From Peteryoungia aggregata LMG 23059 (GTDB lineage: Bacteria; Pseudomonadota; Alphaproteobacteria; Rhizobiales; Rhizobiaceae): a stretch of 64,000 bases of DNA. A program made the translations under genes and the position numbers. Below the pieces are notes generated by a model. The model had not been told where the DNA came from. It was given only the letters and a program-made list of their open reading frames with translations, and did not search any database. This document shows positions 52,760 to 61,961 of this stretch, piece by piece (positions within the stretch are counted from its first letter, which is position 1; each line of letters starts with the position of its first letter). Where the stretch lies: positions 1-64,000 of the forward strand of contig NZ_JAUSUW010000013.1 of the NCBI RefSeq assembly GCF_030814435.1, given 5' to 3'.

Positions 52760-55003
52760 TCAGGTGACGTTGAAGGTGATGCGTTTGGTCCCGAAGGGAC
52801 GGCAAGTCGCAGTCAGCGTCAATTGGCCGGCTTCGTTTCCGGCTTCGACATAGACGCCAACGGCGCCACCCTTGAAGGAGAGCAGCGAGGGGCCGACGAT
52901 ACGGCCCGGGCCCTCAAGCGAGACCTCGACCGGATCGTCGAAGAAGCCCAAGACATTGCCGCCCTGATCGAGCGCACGCAGGATCACGCGAACCGTGTCC
53001 TTCTCGCCAGACCTGAGCTCTGTGTCATCAGCCGCGATCTCAAGTGTCGTCGGAAGCGGATCGGCCGGCAGATGGCGGCGGACCACTTCCTCGCCGTTGA
53101 TAAAGCCGACGAGCTCGCCATCCCGCCAGGTCATGCCCCATTCGCCGAATTCCTCCGGCGTCACCATGCTGTGGTCGAGAATGCAGGGCGGATGCGGCAG
53201 ATGCGGATAGGTCTTCGTATCGGGTTCGATCCGCTTGACGATCTGGCCCATGCGGATTTCGACATAGTCGCAATTGGTGAGCACGATCAGCGGCAACACG
53301 CCGCCGATATTGCGCTCACCACGCGCCCAGAAGCTGACCGGCTGAAGCACGATCCCGTGCTTCGGATCGCCCTGCGAGGCATAGGCGTAACCGGCGAATT
53401 TCGGCTCGCGATACATGTCGGTGACGCCGTGATAGCAGATGCGGTCGCCGGAGCCGAAATCCTTGTGCGTGTTGTAGTCGAACATGCACCAGCCGGTGGA
53501 GCCTGATATCGACGGGTCGCCGGCAGCAGCATTGAGGATCGCCAGATGCCGGCCGACATGTTCAGCCTGCCGCTGCTCCTGGTCGAAGCGTTTGGTCGGA
53601 TACATGTGACCGCCATATTCGGTGATCATGTAGGGCACCTTGCGGTCGAGCCCTGTCACCTCGCGCTGCTCGCGCAGCACCAGGCGCTCCCGGTTATGCC
53701 CCGGCATTTCCTCCATGCCGAGAATGAAGTCGTTCATTGTGTAGACGTCTTCGAGCAGCTCGCTCTCGGTGATGTAGCGCACGCCGCCTGTCTGGCGGGT
53801 CGTATCGAGCGACCGCGCCATGGCATTCGTCGCGACATAGAAGTCGTGAGAGTCCTGGCTCTCGTTGATGCGCACGCCCCAGATGATGATCGAGGGATGG
53901 TTCCAGTCGCGCTCGATCATGCGGCGGACGTTCTGAACGCTCTCCGCCTTCCAGCTATCACCGCCGATATGCTGCCAGCCGGGGATCTCTTCGAAGACCA
54001 GCAGGCCGATCTCGTCGCAACGGTCGAGGAAGTATTTCGACTGCGGGTAGTGCGAGGTCCGGGCGATGTTGCAGGCCAGATCGAACTTCAGGATATCGGC
54101 ATCCTTCTCCTGACCACGCCGGCCCATGGCATAGCCGAGATGCGGCCAGGCCTGGTGACGGTTGAGGCCGCGCAGCTTGACGACGCGACCGTTCAGCTTG
54201 AAGCCGTCGATGGTGTATTCGGCAGAGCGGAAGCCGAAACGGCTTGTCACGGCATCGGCACCGGCTGCTGTCTCCAATGTCACCGTGAGGTGATAGAGAG
54301 CGGGATTGTCGATATCCCAGAGCGTGATGCCCTGAAGTCCGGAAAAGCCGAGCGAGACCTCTGCGCCTGATACGGTCGCCTCGGTCCGCGCGATCTCCTG
54401 ACCTGCACCATCTTTCAGAACAGCCGTGACCTTGCCCGAAAGCGCCTGATCGGTCGGATTGGAAATCCAGACCTTCGCCGTCACCTGCTTGGTTTCATCA
54501 AGCACATCCGGCGTCTCGATCTTGACGTTGGCGATCGAAACCGGCGCGGTGACCTTGAGCCAGACATCACGATAGATGCCGGCATAGGTGAGATAGTCGA
54601 TCACGCCGCCGAAGGGCGGGATTTCGGGGTTTTCCGAACCGTCGATCTTCACCGTCAGCAGGTTGTTGCCGGCCTTCAGATGCGGCGTGAGCCTAGCCTC
54701 GAAAGGTGTGTAGCCATCCTTGTGCGCAGTGATCTCGGTGCCGTTGAGATAGACAACGCTATCAGCCATGGCGCCGTCGAAGACCAGCGAGACTTCTTTG
54801 CCGTCGAAACGCGGATCCCACGAGATGACCTTCTGATAGGTAAAGGCCTTCTGATAGCTCTTCTCGTCGAAATAATTATAGGGCAGCTCGACCGCCGTAT
54901 GGGGAAGCTGGACCGTCTCGCCGGACTGCGAAGCCGAAGCAAAACCCGGCTCAAACCCGGCGCGGAAGGTCCAATCCTTGTTGAAAGTCTCAATAATGCG
55001 CAT
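52760..55003 (-). CDS. Glycoside hydrolase family 2 (beta-galactosidase-type)
   Basis: The 747-residue GH2 enzyme has the standard order: a sugar-binding jelly roll (FRAGFEPGFAS to DVWLKV, about 1-160), an immunoglobulin-like domain (about 165-260), the TIM barrel (about 265-560) and C-terminal beta domains. The acid/base Glu is in IIWGVRINESQD and the nucleophile Glu in YMITEYGGHMYP; KLRGLNRHQAWP is the family signature region. No signal peptide is present, so it acts in the cytoplasm on imported oligosaccharide. The bond cleaved (beta-galactoside, beta-glucuronide or other) cannot be fixed from motifs. It is encoded between the permease and ATPase genes. Confidence 0.85.
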   Translation of the reverse strand: MRIIETFNKDWTFRAGFEPGFASASQSGETVQLPHTAVELPYNYFDEKSYQKAFTYQKVISWDPRFDGKEVSLVFDGAMADSVVYLNGTEITAHKDGYTPFEARLTPHLKAGNNLLTVKIDGSENPEIPPFGGVIDYLTYAGIYRDVWLKVTAPVSIANVKIETPDVLDETKQVTAKVWISNPTDQALSGKVTAVLKDGAGQEIARTEATVSGAEVSLGFSGLQGITLWDIDNPALYHLTVTLETAAGADAVTSRFGFRSAEYTIDGFKLNGRVVKLRGLNRHQAWPHLGYAMGRRGQEKDADILKFDLACNIARTSHYPQSKYFLDRCDEIGLLVFEEIPGWQHIGGDSWKAESVQNVRRMIERDWNHPSIIIWGVRINESQDSHDFYVATNAMARSLDTTRQTGGVRYITESELLEDVYTMNDFILGMEEMPGHNRERLVLREQREVTGLDRKVPYMITEYGGHMYPTKRFDQEQRQAEHVGRHLAILNAAAGDPSISGSTGWCMFDYNTHKDFGSGDRICYHGVTDMYREPKFAGYAYASQGDPKHGIVLQPVSFWARGERNIGGVLPLIVLTNCDYVEIRMGQIVKRIEPDTKTYPHLPHPPCILDHSMVTPEEFGEWGMTWRDGELVGFINGEEVVRRHLPADPLPTTLEIAADDTELRSGEKDTVRVILRALDQGGNVLGFFDDPVEVSLEGPGRIVGPSLLSFKGGAVGVYVEAGNEAGQLTLTATCRPFGTKRITFNVT

Positions 55004-55012
55004 GAATAAGTC

Positions 55013-55834
55013 CTATTTCACGGAGCCGAGCATGCCCTGCACGAATTGGCGTTGCATGGCGAAGAAGACGAGAAGGGTGGGAAGGGTGGCGAGGATCGTG
55101 CCGATCATCACGGTGCCGTATTCGGGCGAATAGGCGGAGGCGAGCGAGGACACGACCAGCGTGATCGTCTTGGTGTCATTCGACTGCAGCACGATCAGCG
55201 GCCAGAGATAATTGTTCCAGTTCAGCATGAAGACGATGACGAAGGCCGCCGCATAGGTGGAGCGCATCACCGGAACATAAATGTAGAAGAAGATCTGCCA
55301 CTCCTTCAGCCCGTCCACCTTGGCCGCATCACGAAGCTCGGTCGGAAAGGCTTTTGAGGCCTGGCGGAAATAGAAGATGATGAAGGCGGACGCGATCATC
55401 GGCAGCATGATCGCGATATGGGTGTTGAGCAGCCCCGCCTGCCCCATCAGCATGAAGAGCGGGATCATCAGCGCCGCAAACGGCACCATCAGCGTCAAGA
55501 GGATCACGGTATAGACCCGTTCGCGCAGCTTTGAGCGGAACATCTCGAAGCCGTAGCCGGCAAGCGACGAGACGAGCAGCGTCAGCGCCGTGCCGACAAG
55601 CGCGATCTTCACCGAATTCCAGAACACCAGCGGCACATCCACCTGGGCGAAGAAGGACGCGATGTTGTCGAAGAGCGCCGTACCGAAGGTGACCTTGCCG
55701 CGCACGATCTCGCTCGTGGTGTTGGTCGCGCCGATCACCATCCAGATGAACGGAAAGATCGAGAGGAAGGCGGCAAGCGACAGCACGGCATACTGCACGA
55801 TGTCGGGCAGCCGGCGGCGAAGCATTGTCATCAT
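55013..55834 (-). CDS. Sugar ABC transporter permease (MalG type)
   Basis: The 273-residue CUT1 permease has six membrane helices. The EAA-type cytoplasmic loop is RDAAKVDGLKEWQIFFYIYVPVM, and the first helix is YAVLSLAAFLSIFPFIWMV. It ends with the short MalG-like tail FVQGMLGSVK. It overlaps the preceding permease gene by 4 bases (ATGA) and lies 9 bases before the GH2 gene. It forms the transmembrane channel with the MalF-like partner. Confidence 0.9.
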   Translation of the reverse strand: MMTMLRRRLPDIVQYAVLSLAAFLSIFPFIWMVIGATNTTSEIVRGKVTFGTALFDNIASFFAQVDVPLVFWNSVKIALVGTALTLLVSSLAGYGFEMFRSKLRERVYTVILLTLMVPFAALMIPLFMLMGQAGLLNTHIAIMLPMIASAFIIFYFRQASKAFPTELRDAAKVDGLKEWQIFFYIYVPVMRSTYAAAFVIVFMLNWNNYLWPLIVLQSNDTKTITLVVSSLASAYSPEYGTVMIGTILATLPTLLVFFAMQRQFVQGMLGSVK

Positions 55835-56727
55835 CGACGTTCCCTCGCGGCATAGAATTGCAGGAAGGAGAGGACCGCCACCATCAGCACGATGACATAG
55901 GAGACGGTTGCCGCATAACCGAAGCTCGGCATGAAGCGGAAGGTAAGGTTGTAGATGTAGAGCGACAGCGTCAGCGTCGAATCCGCAGGCCCACCTTTGC
56001 CTTCGGTGAAGTTGTACACCTCGTCGAACAGCTGCAGCGTGCCGATTGTCGAGGTGATCGTGGTAAACAGGATCACCGGTTTCAACATCGGGATGGTGAG
56101 AAACGCAAAGCGCCCCCAGGACGGCACGCCATCAATCTTCGCCGCCTCATAGATCGACCGGTCGATATTCTGCAGCGCCGCCAGATAGAAGATCATGTTG
56201 TAGCCGGTCCAGCGCCAGGTGATGGCGATGATGATCAGGACCTTGGCCCAGAAGGGGTCTGTGAGCCACCCGATCGGCTCGCCGATGATGCCGATCGTAA
56301 GCAGCGTGTTGTTCACCACGCCATCGAGCGAGAACATGCTCTTGAACAGGATCGAGTAGGCGACCAGCGACGAAACGCAGGGCAGGAAGATCATGGTCCG
56401 GAACAGGCCGGAATAACGCAGCTTCGGATTGTTCAGCATGGCCGCCAGGATCAGCGCCATGGTGATCATGATCGGCACCTGGACGACGAAGAAGATGACG
56501 GTGTTTTCCAGCGCCTTCCAGAAGACGGGATCGTTCCACAGACGTACGAGATTACCGGTGCCCGAGAACTTCAGCATCATCCCGCGTCCCGAATAGAAGG
56601 ACAGCGCGAGAGAACGCAGGATCGGATAGAGCATGAAGAGCGAGATCAGCACGAGGGCGGGCGCGACGAACAGCCATCCGTTCACGTCGTAATAGCGTCT
56701 CAGGCTGGATCTGGATGTGGTGGCCAT
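55831..56727 (-). CDS. Sugar ABC transporter permease (MalF type)
   Basis: The 298-residue CUT1 permease has six membrane helices. Its loop is YEAAKIDGVPSWGRFAFLTIPML, and LFVAPALVLISLFMLYPILRSL is helix 1. ATG 56727 has GGGGATA upstream; an earlier GTG at 56757 is unsupported. It begins the membrane part of the operon, about 130 bases after the binding-protein gene. That gap holds a strong hairpin. Confidence 0.9.
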   Translation of the reverse strand: MATTSRSSLRRYYDVNGWLFVAPALVLISLFMLYPILRSLALSFYSGRGMMLKFSGTGNLVRLWNDPVFWKALENTVIFFVVQVPIMITMALILAAMLNNPKLRYSGLFRTMIFLPCVSSLVAYSILFKSMFSLDGVVNNTLLTIGIIGEPIGWLTDPFWAKVLIIIAITWRWTGYNMIFYLAALQNIDRSIYEAAKIDGVPSWGRFAFLTIPMLKPVILFTTITSTIGTLQLFDEVYNFTEGKGGPADSTLTLSLYIYNLTFRFMPSFGYAATVSYVIVLMVAVLSFLQFYAARERR

Positions 56728-56779
56728 GCGGTATCCCCGAACCCGATCAGTGGTCACTGAACCTTGATATGTGAAGGGA

Positions 56780-56807
56780 AGCCGCGCGGCGCTTGCGCCG
56801 CACGGCT
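56780..56807 (-). promoter_or_regulatory. Intercistronic hairpin after the sugar-binding protein gene
   Basis: AGCCGcGCGGCGC (56780-56792) pairs with GCGCCGCaCGGCT (56795-56807), one mismatch, giving a long GC-rich stem. On the transcribed minus strand it lies between the binding-protein stop (56857) and the MalF-like start. Between it and the stop codon, GGCCTGACCC is directly repeated (about 56821-56843). As after rhaS, it likely stabilises the binding-protein message or limits read-through. Confidence 0.6.
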
Positions 56808-56856
56808 CCGGGAGGACAGGGGCCTGACCCGAAGGCCTGACCCCTGTGGGATGGGT

Positions 56857-58125
56857 TTACTGGATCTGACCGGCGGCCTGATCTTCGATCGCCTTCAGGA
56901 CGTCATCGACAGGCGTTCCCTTGAGCAGCGCCGGGAAGTTTGCCGTGACAGCCGTGTCCAGCTCGTTGGTGAAGATGCCGTAGTTGACGGCCGGCACCTG
57001 GACGAGCCAATCGGCAAAGTTCTGCCAGACCGTCTGGCCGCCGAAGAAGTCGTCTGGCTTCTGATAGGCTTCGCCGGTGCGGGCGGCGAGCAGCGAGCCG
57101 ACGGCGCCGCGCTCGGTCAGGATTTTCTGATAGAAGTCGAGATCCTTGGCATAGACTTCATTGAGGAAGTCGATTGCTTCGTCCTTTTCAGCGGAAGCCT
57201 CAAGCACATACCAGCTCGAACCACCGAGGTTGGAGGCGGCGGTCGCGCCGTCGATGCCAAGCTTCGGAATGGCGGTCAGGGCCCACTTGCCGGCCTGATC
57301 GGGCTGCGCCTTGACGGTGCCGGTGATCCAGACACCAAGCAGGACGGCGGCGACATCGCCGGAGGTGAAGGCGTTGACGCCGTCGTTCCAGCCGCTGGTC
57401 GGCTTCGCCACGCCTTCGTTGACGATCCGCGCCTGGGTTTCGAGGGCTGCCTTCAGCGCGGCGTTGCCTGTGATGTTGAGGCTGCCATCGTCCTTGAAAT
57501 ACCACTGGCCGCCGGACTGCATCATGATGCGGATCAGGCCGCCGTCGTTGCTGTCGAGCGCCATCATCTCATGACCGGTCTTGGCCTTCACGTCCTTGCC
57601 GATCTCGATGAAGCGATCCCAGGTCAGGTTCTCCATGTCGGAGGCCTTGTAACCTGCCTGCTCCAGATAGTCCTTGCGGTAGTAGAGGCCGGTCACGCCG
57701 GAATCGAAGGGAACACCATAGACCTGGCCCTCGAGGGTCATCAGGTCGACCTTGTATTTGGCAAAACCGGAATAATCGATCTTGTCGGTCAGCGCAGCGA
57801 ACGAGCCGGGGAAGGACTGCAGATATTTCTGCGCGCCGTAATCCTCGATAAGAACGATATCCGGCAGCGTGTCGGTCATGCCGGACGCCAGACCCGTCTG
57901 CAGCTTCTGTTCGACATCGGCCTTGGCGAAGTCGACGATGTTGAATGTCGTGCCGGGATTCTTGGCCGTATAACGCGCCGCAGCTTCCTGCATGATGGCG
58001 ACGTTGAAATTCGGATCCCAGCACCAGATGGTGACTTCGCCGGCAAATGCGGCGGAACTTGCGAAAAATGCAACGCCTGCACAGGCTGACGCCAGTGAGC
58101 GCTTGAAACCACTCAGATTATCCAT
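56857..58125 (-). CDS. Sugar ABC transporter substrate-binding protein (CUT1)
   Basis: The 422-residue family 1 extracellular solute-binding protein has a signal peptide of about 29 residues (ASACAGVAFFASSAAFA), and the mature protein starts GEVTIWCWDPNFN. Family motifs include YTAKNPGTTFNIVDF, TLPDIVLIEDYG, GVPFDSGVTGLYYRKD and SGDVAAVLLGVW. ATG 58125 follows GGGAGGA. It is the first gene of the operon SBP-permease-permease-GH2-ATPase. The ligand is presumably an oligosaccharide or glycoside split by the GH2 enzyme. A palindromic LacI-type operator lies 85 bases upstream. Confidence 0.92.
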   Translation of the reverse strand: MDNLSGFKRSLASACAGVAFFASSAAFAGEVTIWCWDPNFNVAIMQEAAARYTAKNPGTTFNIVDFAKADVEQKLQTGLASGMTDTLPDIVLIEDYGAQKYLQSFPGSFAALTDKIDYSGFAKYKVDLMTLEGQVYGVPFDSGVTGLYYRKDYLEQAGYKASDMENLTWDRFIEIGKDVKAKTGHEMMALDSNDGGLIRIMMQSGGQWYFKDDGSLNITGNAALKAALETQARIVNEGVAKPTSGWNDGVNAFTSGDVAAVLLGVWITGTVKAQPDQAGKWALTAIPKLGIDGATAASNLGGSSWYVLEASAEKDEAIDFLNEVYAKDLDFYQKILTERGAVGSLLAARTGEAYQKPDDFFGGQTVWQNFADWLVQVPAVNYGIFTNELDTAVTANFPALLKGTPVDDVLKAIEDQAAGQIQ

Positions 58126-58210
58126 GTCTTCCTCCCTTGAAACACTGACCCCGGCAGCCTCTTCCCGCTGCCTTGCGGTCACTATTCCCGAAAACCTGGA
58201 GAGTGCCAAG

Positions 58211-58231
58211 AAAATTTTTACTAAATATTTT
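58211..58231. promoter_or_regulatory. LacI-family operator upstream of the GH2/ABC operon
   Basis: AAAATTTTTACTAAATATTTT (21 bases here, arms of 10 around a central C) is a near-perfect palindrome, 9 of 10 paired positions. It lies between the LacI gene and the binding-protein gene. The half-site AAAATATTTAC recurs at 59405-59415, 54 bases upstream of the LacI start, matching the palindrome consensus exactly. This supports control of both the operon and the regulator by the LacI protein. Confidence 0.7.
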
Positions 58232-58280
58232 GTGCACTGCGGTAAGTACCTGTGATTCCACAACCTGCCGTCGAAAGCGA

Positions 58281-59351
58281 TCAGAAAATCGATGGCTTTT
58301 TTGCACTGCCTCGCCAGACCATCTCGGTCGGCAGCGTCACATGCTTGGAATAGTCCCGACCGTTCAGCCGCTCGACCAGGAGATCGACCGCCACCTCGCC
58401 GATCAGTTCGCCCGGAATGCGCATGGTGGATAGCGGCGGGGTCAGAAACTGCGCCACGGGAATGTCGTTGAACGCCACGACGGCAATATCGTCGGGAATG
58501 GAGAGCCCCGCTTCCTGTATGGCCCGGTAAGCGCCGATCGCCATGTTGTCGTTCGCCGCAACGATCGCATCTGGCCGCTCATCCAGGGCAAGCAGAGATT
58601 TCGCCTGTTGGTAGCCCGTTTCCAGCCGCAGATTTTGCCCGAAGCGTTCGCTCTGGCCAAGCGCCATCAGTTCCGGACGGTAGCGCCCTCGCGTCTCGTG
58701 CCATTCGATAAAGGCCTTGCAGCGCTGCTCGCCATGCATCAGGGCGTCGTTGTCCATCAACTCATACCCGCCAACGAAACCGATCCGGCGATAACCAGTC
58801 TGGTCCAGGCTGTCCAGGATGACTGTCGTAGCCTCACCGAGATCGGCGCGAACGCAGTCGAATTGCGGCATGCGCGGATTGTAGTCGGCCATGACCAGAT
58901 GCGGACAGACCTTGGCCATCGCCTCGATTTCGGCCTTCGGGTGGTGCCCGACGACGACGGTTGCCGAAATGCCCGTCAGCATGGCCAGATCCACGGGCAC
59001 ATCCGGGTTGAAGACGCGCGCGATCTCGATCTTGTACTCGCGGCAGCGGGCCTCGATGCCAAGGCGGACGCCGACATAATAGGGATCGACCAGTTCCTCC
59101 TGCGGCGCAAGGAAATGCACGATGGCGATATTCGCTGGCACCTCCGCATGGCTCGCCATTGGGATTGTCAGCGGGGGCATCTGGGCGTTCTTGCGTGCTC
59201 GCGGCGTCGCATAGTTGAGCGCCTCTGCCGTCTCGATGATCGCCTGCCGCTTGGCTTCCGACACCGAAAGTGTCTGGTCATAGTTCAAGACGCGCGACAC
59301 CGTGCCGGAGGAGACGCCGACCGCCTGCGCAATTTCCTTGATTGTCACCAC
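58281..59351 (-). CDS. LacI-family transcriptional regulator
   Basis: The 356-residue LacI/GalR regulator has an N-terminal helix-turn-helix (TIKEIAQAVGVSSGTVSRVLNYD, residues 2-24, with the hinge helix after ARKN). A periplasmic-binding-like sensor follows (about 70-350) with RIGFVGGYE, DAIVAANDNMAIGAYRAIQEAG and VVAFNDIPVAQFLTPPLSTM motifs. The start is GTG 59351, with GAGGG upstream. It is transcribed in the same direction as the ABC/GH2 operon and probably represses it; a matching half-operator near its own start suggests autoregulation. Confidence 0.92.
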   Translation of the reverse strand: MVTIKEIAQAVGVSSGTVSRVLNYDQTLSVSEAKRQAIIETAEALNYATPRARKNAQMPPLTIPMASHAEVPANIAIVHFLAPQEELVDPYYVGVRLGIEARCREYKIEIARVFNPDVPVDLAMLTGISATVVVGHHPKAEIEAMAKVCPHLVMADYNPRMPQFDCVRADLGEATTVILDSLDQTGYRRIGFVGGYELMDNDALMHGEQRCKAFIEWHETRGRYRPELMALGQSERFGQNLRLETGYQQAKSLLALDERPDAIVAANDNMAIGAYRAIQEAGLSIPDDIAVVAFNDIPVAQFLTPPLSTMRIPGELIGEVAVDLLVERLNGRDYSKHVTLPTEMVWRGSAKKPSIF

Positions 59352-59529
59352 GGCGGCCTGCCCTCCTCAAACTGCCTCCTCGGAAGGCTGGGTAAAACCT
59401 CCGGAAAATATTTACTAGGCCACAGAAGTGTCGGAGACAACCCAAAACCGGCTGTGGCGCTGAACACGCTGCCGGCACCTGAGACGAGAGGGCGAAGATC
59501 GAGCAGGGACCTCACTCGAATGGCCAGGC

Positions 59530-60153
59530 TCAGGGAGAGCGCCTGCGCGCCACGATATAGGGGTTCTGGCGGTGCTTGCCGAAGACCGTTTGGTCGACGA
59601 TTTCGAAGCCGGCCTTTTCAAGAGACTGACGCAAGCCGGCGACGGTGAAGCCATGGACGGCGGGAAACAGACCCAGGGCTCGCAGCACGGTGAAAAGGCC
59701 GCGCCATCGTGTGCCCAGATCACCAAAGCACCAGGTCTTGGTAATCAGCAGGCCACCGGGCTTCAGGCTCGCATGGATGAGGGCCAGAACGGCATGCGGG
59801 TCATCAAGGAGATGCAGGACATTAAACGCACAGATCGCATCGAAAGGCGCATCATCAAAGGCATCCTCGGCATCGACGAGGACAAAGCGGAGGTTGTCAC
59901 CGGCTGGCTTCGCTCTGGCGATCTCGATCATCTGCGCAGAAAAGTCCGTTGCCTTCCACTCCTGCACGCCAGGCGCCAGGCGGATGGCCACTCCACCGGT
60001 GCCACATCCCAGTTCAAGCACGCGATCCGAAGGCGCAAGGCGCGCAGCGACATCGGTCAGCATGGCTTCATAGGCAGCGACATCCTGGATCTGACGTGCC
60101 GCATAGCGCCGGGCGATCCTGTTCCAGAACCTCTGCTGCCTTTCGTGGCTCAT
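59530..60153 (-). CDS. SAM-dependent class I methyltransferase
   Basis: The 207-residue Rossmann-fold methyltransferase has motif I VLELGCGTGGVAI (about residue 45), the acidic motif II region in the KATDFSAQMIEIAR loop, and motif IV CAFNVLHLLDDP. It is of the Methyltransf_11/25 type with no recognisable substrate domain. ATG 60153 has GAAGGA 6 bases upstream; the frame extends upstream without support. It lies 10 bases after the TauE gene in a three-gene minus-strand operon with a persulfide-type hydrolase, so a small thiol or sulfide is one possible substrate, by context only. Confidence 0.8.
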   Translation of the reverse strand: MSHERQQRFWNRIARRYAARQIQDVAAYEAMLTDVAARLAPSDRVLELGCGTGGVAIRLAPGVQEWKATDFSAQMIEIARAKPAGDNLRFVLVDAEDAFDDAPFDAICAFNVLHLLDDPHAVLALIHASLKPGGLLITKTWCFGDLGTRWRGLFTVLRALGLFPAVHGFTVAGLRQSLEKAGFEIVDQTVFGKHRQNPYIVARRRSP

Positions 60154-60163
60154 GCGCTGTCCT

Positions 60164-60958
60164 TCACCCAACGGGAACGATCGCGGCACTGCTCTTGTAG
60201 AGAACATAGAGCGCGACGATGACGATAACACCGGCAAAGATGCGGTTGAGCAGGTTTCGACGGGCCGCAAGGCGCGTGGCCAGCAGCATGCCACCGAGCC
60301 CGCCGAAAACGCCGCCCAGGACAAACTCTGCAGCGATCTGCCAGTCGATGAGGCCCGAGGCAGCGTAGTTCAGGGCCGTTGCCAGTCCGAAGGTCCCGAC
60401 GGCAAGCAGGGAAGACCCGATTGCGTTGATCATCGGCATGCCCGTCGCAAGCATCAGCGCAGGCACGATCAGGAACCCGCCGCCAATCCCGAAGAAACCC
60501 GAGGCCGCGCCCGCCACCAGTGCGATGCCCGCTGTCTTCAGACATGTCAGGCGATCTGCCCTCGGAGCACCCGAAAGGACAGCCGCCCTCGGACGCAGCA
60601 TCATGACAGCGACGCCCAGCATCAGCAGGCCGAACAGAAACAGCAATCGCTCGCCGTCGAAGGCTTTGCCGAGACTGGAGCCGATCAGCGCGCCAACGGT
60701 GCCTGTCGCTGCGAAGACGATGGCACAACGCCACCATACATGCCCCTTGCGCGCATGGCCGATCAGATTGGCATAGGCATTGATCGACACAGCCAGGGCA
60801 CCGGTCCCGATCGCCACATGCGGTTGGCCAACGCCGACAACATAGAGGAGAAGCGGCGTCGCCAGAATAGACCCGCCACCACCGATCAGGCCCAGCGAGA
60901 AGCCGACGAGCCCGCCCGAACCGATCGCCGCCAGGCTCTGGGGGATGATGTCGATCAT
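60164..60958 (-). CDS. TauE/SafE-family anion exporter
   Basis: The 264-residue inner-membrane protein has eight hydrophobic segments in two repeats. The TauE/SafE signature glycine-rich motifs GLIGGGGSILATPLLLY and GFFGIGGGFLIVPALML are at the starts of the two halves. Family members export sulfite, sulfoacetate or similar anions. The ATG at 60958 overlaps the stop of the upstream hydrolase gene by 4 bases, so their products are made together. Export of sulfite produced by that hydrolase would be a simple reading. Confidence 0.88.
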   Translation of the reverse strand: MIDIIPQSLAAIGSGGLVGFSLGLIGGGGSILATPLLLYVVGVGQPHVAIGTGALAVSINAYANLIGHARKGHVWWRCAIVFAATGTVGALIGSSLGKAFDGERLLFLFGLLMLGVAVMMLRPRAAVLSGAPRADRLTCLKTAGIALVAGAASGFFGIGGGFLIVPALMLATGMPMINAIGSSLLAVGTFGLATALNYAASGLIDWQIAAEFVLGGVFGGLGGMLLATRLAARRNLLNRIFAGVIVIVALYVLYKSSAAIVPVG

Positions 60959-61833
60959 TCCCACGCGGCTCCAGACAAGGCATCGAGCGGGATCTTGATG
61001 TAGCGCCGGCCGTTCGTTTCCGGCTCCGGCAGGCGCCCACCCCGGATATTGACCTGCAATGCATGCAGGATCAGCTTCGGCATCGGCAGAGTCTTGTCCC
61101 GCGCGTCGCGCAACGCAACGAAAGCGGCCTCGTCCTTGCCGGCGACGTGCGGATTGTCGCGCTGCTGTTCGGCAACCGAGCTCTCCCACATGGGTGCCCG
61201 CCCGCCCGGCTGGTAGTCGTGACCGGTAAACAGCCGGGTGTCTTCAGGCAGGGAGAGAATCTCCTGAATCGACGCCCAGAGCCGCCTCGAACTGCCGCCG
61301 GGAAAGTCGGCCCGGGCAGTGCCGCTATCGGGCATGAACAATGTGTCATGGATGAACGCCGCATCCCCGATGACATAGGTGATCGAGGCCAGCGTGTGGC
61401 CGGGGGAAAAGAGCACGCGACCGGACAACTCGCCCACGTAAAACGTATCCCCTGCGGAAAACAGACGATCCCACTGTGCCCCGTCCGCCGGGAAATCGGG
61501 CCAGTTGTAGATCTCCTTCCAGAGCTCCTGCACCTCGATCACATGTTGACCGATCGCCGTCGGCGCCCCCGTTCGCCCCTTGAGATACTGAGCTGCGGAC
61601 AGATGGTCCGCATGCGGATGCGTGTCGAGAATCCACTCAACGGTGAGCTCCTTCTCGGCAATATGGGCCAAGATCGCATCGGCACTGTGTGTATCCGTGG
61701 TACCGGCCTTCTCGTCGTAATCAAGCACTGGATCGATGATCGCACATTTGCCCGTTGCCGGATCACTGACCACATACTGGATGCTGAAGGTCCGTGGATC
61801 ATAGAAACCCTTAACCTCTGGCTTTGCGGTCAT
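60955..61833 (-). CDS. MBL-fold hydrolase, persulfide dioxygenase-like (Blh/ETHE1 type)
   Basis: The 292-residue metallo-beta-lactamase-fold protein shows the metal motif THPHADHLSAAQYL (HxHxDH) and downstream ligands SPGHTLASI, FMPDSGTARADFPGG and FTGHDYQPGG. The Asp in the third motif and the single-iron style of ligands fit ETHE1-like persulfide dioxygenases, which oxidise glutathione persulfide to sulfite. ATG 61833 fits the usual family start (TAKPEVKGFYDP); ATG 61899 with GGAG is an in-frame alternative adding 22 residues. It leads a coupled operon with TauE and methyltransferase genes. Confidence 0.8.
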   Translation of the reverse strand: MTAKPEVKGFYDPRTFSIQYVVSDPATGKCAIIDPVLDYDEKAGTTDTHSADAILAHIAEKELTVEWILDTHPHADHLSAAQYLKGRTGAPTAIGQHVIEVQELWKEIYNWPDFPADGAQWDRLFSAGDTFYVGELSGRVLFSPGHTLASITYVIGDAAFIHDTLFMPDSGTARADFPGGSSRRLWASIQEILSLPEDTRLFTGHDYQPGGRAPMWESSVAEQQRDNPHVAGKDEAAFVALRDARDKTLPMPKLILHALQVNIRGGRLPEPETNGRRYIKIPLDALSGAAWE

Positions 61834-61961
61834 GTCTGTATCCTTCTTCTGCCATTCAAACTGAACCGGCGCTTCGACAGCCGACGGGATCTCTGCCATG
61901 CCGGCGCTCCAATGCCGATTGCAACGCCGCCGCCCCTCCCGGGCATGGCTCGCCACAAAAC

